A DNA stretch of 5,560 bases from Candidatus Gastranaerophilales bacterium (GTDB lineage Bacteria > Cyanobacteriota > Vampirovibrionia > Gastranaerophilales > Gastranaerophilaceae). The notes beneath the pieces were generated by a model. That model was not told where the DNA came from. It saw only the letters and a list, made by a program, of their open reading frames with translations, and searched no databases. Both the position numbers and the translations under genes were made by a program. Shown here piece by piece: positions 1-3,652 of the stretch. How positions within the stretch are numbered: position 1 is the stretch's first letter; each line of letters begins with the position of its first letter. The stretch spans positions 1 to 5,560 of the forward strand of contig CALURE010000109.1 in assembly GCA_944323095.1 (NCBI GenBank). The letters are read 5' to 3'.

Positions 1-86
1 CTATCTACATTTTCATCCGCAAGCATTTGACGAAATCCGTTGCTTAATGTGTTCACGGACTTTTTTAACTGGGTTACTTTTAACAT
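1..86 (-). CDS. Unrecognised protein, N-terminal part only (cut by window edge)
   Basis: An open frame starts at an ATG at 86-84 and runs off the left edge without a stop, giving at least 28 codons. The start reads MLKVTQLKKSVNTLSNGFRQ and continues with MLADENVD. It is hydrophilic, with no signal peptide or membrane segment in the visible part, and I do not recognise a family. The ATG lies 15 bp after the MATE stop codon on the same strand, so the two are probably cotranscribed. There is no strong Shine-Dalgarno site; only a weak AAAAAG precedes the ATG, 10 nt upstream. The gene is inferred from open frame, spacing and strand, because too little is present for homology. Confidence 0.55.
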   Translation of the reverse strand, partial: MLKVTQLKKSVNTLSNGFRQMLADENVD

Positions 87-101
87 ATTTATATACTTTT
101 T

Positions 102-1418
102 TCAATCATTTATGGTTTCTAAATTCTTAATATTTTTAATAAGCATTCCGGACATTATTGCGCAAAGAATTACGGCTGCAGATGCAAGACCTATCCAGAA
201 CCCTTTTAAATTCAGATTGTAATGAAAAGCCAGAGTACATCCGACAGGTATAGAAATCAGCCAGTACGCAATAAAATTGGAAAGCAAAACAATTCCGGTT
301 CTTTTCATTCCCTTGAAAATTCCGGCAAGCGATATCTGCAGTCCGTCGAAAACCTGAAAGACAGCCAGAATATATAAAATAGGCACGGAAATTTTTATAA
401 GATTGGCATCCTGACTGAACAACCCGACAAGGAAATGCGGGAATGATGAAAATACTAAAGCACTCAAAAGCATAAAGCCGACGCAAATTACAATTCCGAC
501 AAAAGAATATCTTTTTAAATCTTTGAAATTTCCTGCCCCGTTTGCAAACCCGACTTTAACAGCAATAGCATTTGATACCGCAAAAGGCACCATAAACGAA
601 ATTGTTGTTAATGTACAAACAAGATTCTGCGCAGCGGCATAAACACCGTCAACCCTTCCCATAAGTATCGCAACACTGTTAAACGCAATAAATTCAACCA
701 TTACTGCACATGAAATAGGTATTCCTATTCTTATCAAACTCTTATAATACTCAAAATCCTTATAATCTTTAAAATTCATCAACGTAAAACAATATATTAA
801 CAGCGCAAATCCCATAAAATATCTTATTATAAAACTTGCAACAGCTAAGCCCACAACTCCCATAGAAGGAATAGGTCCAAATCCGAATACCATCGCAAAA
901 CATAATGCAACATTTAAAAATACTGCAATTGCAGTGATTAAATTCGGAAATACAACAATTTCAAAAGCCTGCAAAAATTCCTTTAAAGCAGAATGAAGAT
1001 ATGCTCCAAATGTCGCAAATGCCGTGATAAACATGTATTCTTTAATCATCGGAACCAGTTTCGGCGCAAAATGCAAATAATCTATAACCGGTATAAATGC
1101 AAGAACAGCAAGCATAATTATAAATGCAAGAAGCATAGCAAATCTTATAGTAGGATAAAAGTATTTTTTAGCGCTTTTCCTTTCACCGCGGAAATTTGAC
1201 AAAAGCGGCGATACACTTGAGATTAATCCGACACCGAATGTCTGAATACAATTTGTAATCGCAGTTGCAATACTGATAGCAGCTAAAGTATCCGTTGAAT
1301 GATGCCCGGCAACAAGCACATCGCCTGCCCCGATCAGGATAAATCCGAGATTTCCCATAATAATCGGCAGGGCAATGTTCAAAAGTTCCTTAGCATAGTA
1401 CCTGAACTGTAAACTCAT
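102..1418 (-). CDS. MATE-family multidrug/Na+(H+)-coupled efflux transporter
   Basis: This is a complete 438-residue integral membrane protein, close to the usual 440-460 residues of bacterial MATE exporters, and consistent with about 12 membrane helices in two homologous halves. Half 1 opens with LLNIALPIIMGN (residues 12-23) and GDVLVAG (32-38). Asp33 sits where NorM-type proteins carry a conserved acidic residue in the N-lobe cation site. Half 2 opens with the matching IRIGIP segment (about 229-234). FDGLQISLAGIFKGMKRT (357-374) is the typical loop motif before the last helices. The family exports cationic drugs, dyes or metabolites from the cytoplasm in exchange for Na+ or H+; the substrate cannot be read from sequence. 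The ATG at 1418-1416 fits the family N-terminus, but no Shine-Dalgarno site precedes it. An extended -10 element lies only 9 bp upstream, so the transcript may be almost leaderless. A short unknown gene follows 15 bp downstream. Confidence 0.93.
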   Translation of the reverse strand: MSLQFRYYAKELLNIALPIIMGNLGFILIGAGDVLVAGHHSTDTLAAISIATAITNCIQTFGVGLISSVSPLLSNFRGERKSAKKYFYPTIRFAMLLAFIIMLAVLAFIPVIDYLHFAPKLVPMIKEYMFITAFATFGAYLHSALKEFLQAFEIVVFPNLITAIAVFLNVALCFAMVFGFGPIPSMGVVGLAVASFIIRYFMGFALLIYCFTLMNFKDYKDFEYYKSLIRIGIPISCAVMVEFIAFNSVAILMGRVDGVYAAAQNLVCTLTTISFMVPFAVSNAIAVKVGFANGAGNFKDLKRYSFVGIVICVGFMLLSALVFSSFPHFLVGLFSQDANLIKISVPILYILAVFQVFDGLQISLAGIFKGMKRTGIVLLSNFIAYWLISIPVGCTLAFHYNLNLKGFWIGLASAAVILCAIMSGMLIKNIKNLETIND

Positions 1419-1427
1419 ACGAGCATG

Positions 1428-1436
1428 ATTATATCA
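1428..1436 (-). promoter_or_regulatory. Extended -10 promoter element of the MATE gene
   Basis: Read on the minus strand, TGATATAAT is a perfect extended -10 (TGnTATAAT). No good -35 hexamer is found at 16-18 bp; AATCTG at 17 bp is the best aligned. An extended -10 can work without one. The last base of the hexamer is 9 nt before the MATE ATG, which would put the transcription start only 2-3 nt upstream of the start codon. The element is seen directly; its use is inferred. Confidence 0.6.
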
Positions 1437-1441
1437 CAAAC

Positions 1442-1460
1442 AATTAATATCAGATTAATT
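1442..1460. promoter_or_regulatory. Perfect inverted repeat over the MATE -35 region (candidate operator)
   Basis: AATTAAT and ATTAATT form perfect 7-bp arms around the 5-nt centre ATCAG. The repeat begins 6 bp upstream of the extended -10 element and covers the place where the -35 would lie, a common position for a repressor site. AT-rich palindromes arise easily by chance in a low-GC genome, so the assignment is tentative. Confidence 0.35.
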
Positions 1461-1536
1461 TTCTGACATCACTTGATCTCATAAATAATCCCAACCCTTT
1501 GTTTTTTCTGAATGTCTGCTGAACTCATTTCAATTT

Positions 1537-1565
1537 GTAGGGTGGGATAAGCGAAGCGTTCCCAC
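1537..1565 (+). repeat. Intergenic palindromic repeat, family B, copy 1
   Basis: This 29-nt element begins GTAGGGTGGGATAAGC. It matches the copy at 3548-3576 at 27 of 29 positions, and an inverted copy lies at 1823-1852. GTGGGA and TCCCAC within it can pair to form an imperfect hairpin. It resembles the widespread GGTGGG...CCCACC class of bacterial intergenic repeats. The matches are seen directly; the class comparison is from general knowledge. Confidence 0.8.
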
Positions 1566-1641
1566 AATAATGTTTGTTATTATTTTCAATTGGCTGGATT
1601 CTTTCGCCTCAAAGCTCAGAATGGCACGCTATTGTCTCTTG

Positions 1642-1668
1642 AGATCCCGAAACAAGTTCGGGATGACA
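1642..1668 (+). repeat. Intergenic hairpin repeat, family A, copy 1
   Basis: Arms ATCCCGAA (1644-1651) and TTCGGGAT (1657-1664) form a perfect 8-bp stem around the loop ACAAG, followed by GACA. The 27-nt unit aligns to 3617-3643 without gaps and with four differences, all inside the stem and all compensated. Its translation gives the PKQVRDD peptide often seen in spurious ORFs over this type of repeat. It is not a gene and no T-run follows, so it is not a standard terminator. Confidence 0.82.
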
Positions 1669-1675
1669 GATTGCT

Positions 1676-1707
1676 CCCTCTCCCATGGGTGAGGGCTGGG
1701 GAGAGGG
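1676..1707 (+). repeat. Intergenic repeat, family C, copy 1
   Basis: The unit starts CCCTCTCCCAT and ends GGAGAGGG. The outer 8-bp arms CCCTCTCC and GGAGAGGG are perfectly complementary around a 16-nt interior. An alternative fold pairs CCCTC with the internal GAGGG. It aligns with 3478-3509 at 26 of 32 positions without gaps. It lies 8 bp after the family A copy. Confidence 0.75.
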
Positions 1708-1732
1708 CTGATTACATGAAGGTCAGAAGGCT

Positions 1733-1810
1733 AGAGGGCAGGCTTATTTCATTTATAACGGTGTTGGTAGAATTATTAAAAAACTCTTTTATTATACAGG
1801 CCTGACCTCT
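1733..1810. repeat. Short segment with near-perfect terminal inverted repeats
   Basis: AGAGGGCAGGC (1733-1743) and GCCTGACCTCT (1800-1810) are complementary at 10 of 11 positions and enclose 56 bp of AT-rich sequence. A neighbouring AGGTCAG (1720-1726) also pairs perfectly with CTGACCT (1802-1808). No target-site duplication flanks the pair. It could be a decayed miniature element or part of the surrounding repeat cluster. Only the inverted arms are certain. Confidence 0.35.
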
Positions 1811-1822
1811 GCAATGAGTCCG

Positions 1823-1852
1823 GTGGGAACGCATACACTTATCCCGCCCTAC
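1823..1852 (-). repeat. Intergenic palindromic repeat, family B, inverted copy
   Basis: Read on the minus strand, this begins GTAGGGCGGGATAAG and ends GCGTTCCCAC, so it matches both ends of the copies at 1537-1565 and 3548-3576. Its centre is diverged and one base longer. It lies in opposite orientation to the other two copies, closing the left repeat cluster. Confidence 0.7.
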
Positions 1853-1945
1853 GTATCTATGCAACGGGTGGAGCGGCACGCTCACTTAAGAATGACTGAA
1901 TACAACTTAGATATTATTTAGTGTAAAATGCTGTATAAGTCACAA

Positions 1946-2353
1946 TTACACAGTATAATCAAGCTTTTTGCCGACATTTTGCTGTTTAATTGCCTGAGCC
2001 TGCATCTTTATATTTTCGGCCTGAGAAGCTACTCTGTAATCCTGATCTGACGGATCAAAAGGCGCCATAGCAGAACGAATTACGGTATTTGCATCGTTAA
2101 TTGTTTTTTGAGGATTATTTGGATTTAGTGACGGCATTTTAATATCAACATGACCTGCAAACGGAATTCCGTCAGCATTCCTTTCTATAATAATGGGTCC
2201 GGCCAGATCACCGCCCGCGCGCTTATGTGCCAATTCGTGAGCATAAATTTCATCATAATTTTTCTTTATTAATGCATCTTTCTGAGTTTTTCGCTGCTCT
2301 TTCTGCTTCTCAAAAGGATTTGTAAAATTATAGAACAAATTAATTCCTGCCAT
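1946..2353 (-). CDS. Small putative zinc metalloprotease, SprA-related / CJM1_0395-like
   Basis: This 135-residue protein carries a zinc-protease motif HELAH (H39, E40, H43) inside YAHELAHKRAGGDLAG. It is followed by a GHVDI segment (67-71) and a conserved-looking PFDPSDQDYRVASQAE stretch (98-113). This order (HExxH-AGG, GxVxID, AP..PS.QD..VA..A) is the hallmark of the SprA-related family, also called the CJM1_0395 family of putative metalloproteases; the family's substrates are not known to me. His68 lies where relatives often have Glu, and might be a metal ligand (inference). The N-terminus (about 15-32) is charged and probably helical. There is no signal peptide or membrane helix, so it looks cytoplasmic or non-classically exported. 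The start is well supported: GAGG (2364-2361) sits 7 nt before the ATG, with a good promoter upstream. The pilin-like gene lies 80 bp upstream on the same strand, but this gene has its own promoter. Confidence 0.8.
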   Translation of the reverse strand: MAGINLFYNFTNPFEKQKEQRKTQKDALIKKNYDEIYAHELAHKRAGGDLAGPIIIERNADGIPFAGHVDIKMPSLNPNNPQKTINDANTVIRSAMAPFDPSDQDYRVASQAENIKMQAQAIKQQNVGKKLDYTV

Positions 2354-2378
2354 ACAAAAACCTCACACACATACTACC

Positions 2379-2394
2379 TGTTACTATTGTAACA
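2379..2394. promoter_or_regulatory. Perfect inverted repeat covering the -10 box (candidate operator)
   Basis: TGTTAC-TATT-GTAACA is a perfect 16-bp palindrome with 6-bp arms. It spans the whole -10 element of the metalloprotease promoter and the predicted transcription start, so a protein bound there would block RNA polymerase. Its half-sites differ from the TAATAT half-sites near the XRE gene. Confidence 0.45.
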
Positions 2395-2414
2395 TATTTT
2401 TCGGAGGTTTTCAA
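2386..2414 (-). promoter_or_regulatory. Sigma-70-type promoter of the putative metalloprotease gene
   Basis: On the minus strand, TTGAAA (2414-2409) and TACAAT (2391-2386) are separated by exactly 17 bp, and a TG one base before the -10 makes it extended. Transcription would start near 2379, leaving a leader of about 25 nt that includes the GAGG ribosome site at 2364-2361. It is the best-formed promoter in the window. Confidence 0.75.
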
Positions 2415-2433
2415 CACTATTGTTAAATATTAT

Positions 2434-3165
2434 TTACCAGGGATAATCTTTTCTCATTTCCCAGCCATCATACTGAATTAAAGCTCCGCAATATTGACCG
2501 GTGTTATTTTTTTTACAATTATCAACAAGAGAAGTTATAGGAAGTCCAAAACCATAAAAATAAAGACCTGGTTTAGCGATAATATGATACCCATCTTCAA
2601 ATGCTACAGATGTAAATGTCATTTCAAAAATATCTTTTCCAAGCATATCAGGTTTTTTACTTCCATTCAGATCTATCATAAAATGAACATGGTTATTATC
2701 TTGTTTCAACAAAGAAATATACACACCATCAGATAATATAAGAGAACTCCAACCGCTTGATTTTAAAGGATTTGGACTATATTCTTTTCCACTTAATGTC
2801 AAAATCCCTGTACTATTCCAACAACCTTGTTCAGTTCCACAATTTTTTACAACATTAAAATTCTTTCCTAGATATTGAGTGAAAAAATCTTGACCATTTT
2901 GAGACCAATCCCAATCCTGAATATCACCATATTCAGCCTGCGACATTTGTATAGATTGTTGCATGGAAGAATAAACCTTTTTTAATTGAGTAACAGTCTG
3001 TTTTCTTTTATAATTTCCAATAAGTGCGGGCATTGTCAATGCTGCAACAATACCGATAACTCCTAGTGTTATCAAGACTTCGGCCAAAGTGAAGGCGACC
3101 CGACGAATATTATTAAAGTAGGCTGCGTGCGCAGCATCTTCGGCCAACATAAAAGCTCTTTTCAT
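2434..3165 (-). CDS. Type IV pilin-like / pseudopilin protein with duplicated prepilin motif
   Basis: This 243-residue protein has a class III (prepilin) signal. The likely PilD-type cleavage is A24|F25, giving FTLAEVLITLG with Glu29 at +5, then a hydrophobic helix (about 25-49) that anchors the protein in the inner membrane before assembly. A helical stretch (50-80) leads to a C-terminal globular domain with four cysteines (C109, C115, C217, C226), possibly two disulfides. It also has a DLNG...GKDIF segment (165-180) and a terminal YDGWEMRKDYPW. The role is as a subunit of a type IV pilus, type II secretion or competence-type filament; no assembly genes are nearby. Residues 4-9 (AFMLAE) are a second, earlier prepilin-like motif, so the leader appears extended by a 20-residue insertion. 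The ATG at 3165 is supported by GAGGTG (3176-3171). The nearest upstream gene is the divergent XRE regulator. Confidence 0.88.
   Translation of the reverse strand: MKRAFMLAEDAAHAAYFNNIRRVAFTLAEVLITLGVIGIVAALTMPALIGNYKRKQTVTQLKKVYSSMQQSIQMSQAEYGDIQDWDWSQNGQDFFTQYLGKNFNVVKNCGTEQGCWNSTGILTLSGKEYSPNPLKSSGWSSLILSDGVYISLLKQDNNHVHFMIDLNGSKKPDMLGKDIFEMTFTSVAFEDGYHIIAKPGLYFYGFGLPITSLVDNCKKNNTGQYCGALIQYDGWEMRKDYPW
3078..3147 (-). repeat. 60-bp in-frame insertion/duplication in the pilin leader, with palindrome
   Basis: TTGGCCGAAG occurs twice in the pilin gene, at 3147-3138 and 3087-3078, exactly 60 bp apart and in the same reading frame. Each copy encodes LAE of an A-F-x-L-A-E prepilin motif. Between them lies GCTGCG-TG-CGCAGC (3122-3135 on the plus strand), a perfect 14-bp palindrome that is GC-rich compared with the rest of the gene. 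The layout suggests insertion of a small palindromic element with duplication of the target, or a tandem duplication that has since diverged. Confidence 0.6.
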
Positions 3166-3207
3166 ATAAGCACCTCAATTGTTCTCTTTAAGACTACATA
3201 CATTTAT

Positions 3208-3224
3208 TAATATACCACATATTA
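3208..3224. promoter_or_regulatory. Perfect inverted repeat between pilin and XRE genes (candidate XRE operator)
   Basis: TAATAT-ACCAC-ATATTA is a perfect 17-bp inverted repeat with 6-bp arms. It covers the pilin -10 box and touches TATTAT (3220-3225), a possible -10 for the XRE gene. Half-site size and position fit a dimeric helix-turn-helix repressor acting on both divergent genes, including its own. Binding is inferred. Confidence 0.45.
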
Positions 3225-3236
3225 TTTAATTGTGAA
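3209..3236 (-). promoter_or_regulatory. Promoter of the pilin-like gene
   Basis: On the minus strand, TTCACA (3236-3231) and TATATT (3214-3209) are 16 bp apart, with a TG one base before the -10 (TGGTATATT). The -35 overlaps the first codons of the divergent XRE gene. The leader would be about 37 nt and would contain the GAGGTG ribosome site. Confidence 0.55.
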
Positions 3237-3450
3237 CAATAAGACTACAAAAATTTTACAATTGGGCAGAAACATATTCAAATTTCGAAAAGCCAAAGGG
3301 CTTTCACAAAACCAGCTTGCAGAAGCACTAGACATCTCAAGAGAGCATCTGGCTAAAATTGAAACTGCCAAAAGATGCGTAAGTTTAGGACTTTTAATAG
3401 ATATTGCAGAAAAATTAGATATCCCCGTTAAAGATTTTTTTGATTTTTAA
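3232..3450 (+). CDS. XRE/Cro-C1-type helix-turn-helix transcriptional regulator
   Basis: This 72-residue protein is almost entirely one HTH domain of the lambda Cro/C1 (HTH_3/XRE) type. It has the LGRNIFKFRKAKGLSQNQLA opening, turn helix 25-33, recognition helix about 36-44 (SREHLAKIE), and the final DIAEKLDIPVKDFF helix usual for the family. There is no sensor, protease or toxin domain, so it is a minimal DNA-binding protein that probably works as a dimer. The only plausible start in frame is GTG at 3232, since a stop lies at 3208-3210 and no ATG is available. No Shine-Dalgarno site is visible; a TATTAT box 6 bp upstream raises the possibility of a leaderless transcript. It is divergent from the pilin-like gene across 66 bp that contain a perfect palindrome, which suggests autoregulation and control of the pilin. 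Downstream are repeats and convergent accC. Confidence 0.9.
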   Translation: MNNKTTKILQLGRNIFKFRKAKGLSQNQLAEALDISREHLAKIETAKRCVSLGLLIDIAEKLDIPVKDFFDF

Positions 3451-3477
3451 ATACCGACCAATGAAATGTTAACTATA

Positions 3478-3509
3478 CCCTCTCCCATTGGAGAGGGCCG
3501 GGGATGAGG
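3478..3509 (+). repeat. Intergenic repeat, family C, copy 2
   Basis: The unit starts CCCTCTCCCAT, as in 1676-1707. Here the arms CCCTCTCC (3478-3485) and GGAGAGGG (3490-3497) close a tight 8-bp hairpin with the 4-nt loop CATT, followed by a GGGGATGAGG tail. It lies 27 bp after the XRE stop. No T-run follows, so termination is doubtful. Confidence 0.75.
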
Positions 3510-3521
3510 ATGATTTTTGTC

Positions 3522-3544
3522 CTCTCGCCCCAAAGGGGCGAGAG
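3522..3544 (+). repeat. Perfect 10-bp GC-rich hairpin (module D)
   Basis: CTCTCGCCCC (3522-3531) and GGGGCGAGAG (3535-3544) form a perfect 10-bp stem with an AAA loop, the strongest hairpin in the window. It lies between the convergent XRE and accC genes. Neither strand has a T-run after the stem, so it is not a classical intrinsic terminator, although such a stem could stall polymerase or protect RNA 3' ends. It has no second copy in the window. Confidence 0.65.
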
Positions 3545-3547
3545 CAG

Positions 3548-3576
3548 GTAGGGTGGGATAAGCAAAGCGTTCCTAC
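3548..3576 (+). repeat. Intergenic palindromic repeat, family B, copy 2
   Basis: This copy is 27 of 29 identical to 1537-1565. Its ends are GTAGG and CCTAC, which are complementary and extend by one base to GGTAGG/CCTACC (3547-3577). Copy 1 instead pairs GTGGGA with TCCCAC, so each copy keeps a hairpin with different arms. Confidence 0.8.
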
Positions 3577-3603
3577 CTTGTTAGCTTTCTAAGTACATAC
3601 CTG

Positions 3604-3618
3604 CTAAAATGGTTTTAG
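3604..3618. repeat. Small inverted repeat abutting family A copy 2
   Basis: CTAAAA-TGG-TTTTAG is a perfect 6-bp inverted repeat that ends exactly where the next hairpin arm starts (3619). The pair could form two stacked hairpins at the 3' end of accC mRNA. It is AT-rich and therefore weak. Confidence 0.4.
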
Positions 3619-3643
3619 ATTCTGAAACAAGTTCAGAATGACA
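3617..3643 (+). repeat. Intergenic hairpin repeat, family A, copy 2
   Basis: Arms ATTCTGAA (3619-3626) and TTCAGAAT (3632-3639) enclose the same ACAAG loop as copy 1 at 1642-1668. Compared with that copy, two C-G pairs have become T-A pairs on both sides of the stem while loop and flanks are identical. It begins 9 bp beyond the accC stop codon on the downstream side. On the accC strand no U-run follows, so a terminator role is uncertain. Confidence 0.82.
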
Positions 3644-3652
3644 ATATTAGAC

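Larger units (their letters stand above)
1419..1945. other. Gene-free interval with MATE promoter and palindromic repeat cluster
   Basis: This 527-bp stretch holds no credible gene. From left to right it contains the MATE promoter and an inverted repeat (1428-1460), plain AT-rich sequence to about 1536, then the repeat copies at 1537-1565, 1642-1668 and 1676-1707, a possible small element with inverted ends (1733-1810), and an inverted copy of the first repeat (1823-1852). The open frame at 1590-1805 runs straight through these repeats and encodes LEIPKQVRDD, a peptide produced by translating a non-coding palindrome. From 1853 to 1945 I see nothing recognisable; GTGTAA (1921-1926) and TTACAC (1946-1951) are inverted but too far apart and weak to call a terminator. 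Confidence 0.75.

Noticed and set aside
136..1199. Open frames overlapping the MATE gene (136-486 minus, 993-1199 plus)
   Set aside because: Both are alternative-frame shadows of an intact MATE transporter, with cysteine- and arginine-rich or lysine-rich nonsense composition.
1739..1800. Possible tRNA or small RNA in the AT-rich interior of the 1733-1810 segment
   Set aside because: I could not find a cloverleaf, T-loop consensus, or a stem followed by a U-run on either strand.
1590..1805. Plus-strand open frame of 71 codons in the gene-free interval
   Set aside because: It runs through repeat families A and C, and its LEIPKQVRDD peptide is the translation of the palindromic repeat. It has no ribosome site and no recognisable domain.
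3232..3450. XRE protein as the antitoxin of a toxin-antitoxin pair
   Set aside because: There is no adjacent small toxin-like gene: the neighbours are a pilin-like gene and accC, and the gap to accC holds only repeats.
3522..3544. 10-bp GC-rich hairpin as a bidirectional terminator for the convergent XRE and accC genes
   Set aside because: Position and stem fit, but no T-run follows on either strand, so it is recorded only as a hairpin repeat.
1537..3643. CRISPR-like array from regularly repeated palindromes
   Set aside because: The repeats belong to several unrelated families, spacing is irregular, one copy is inverted and there are no spacers of uniform size or cas genes.
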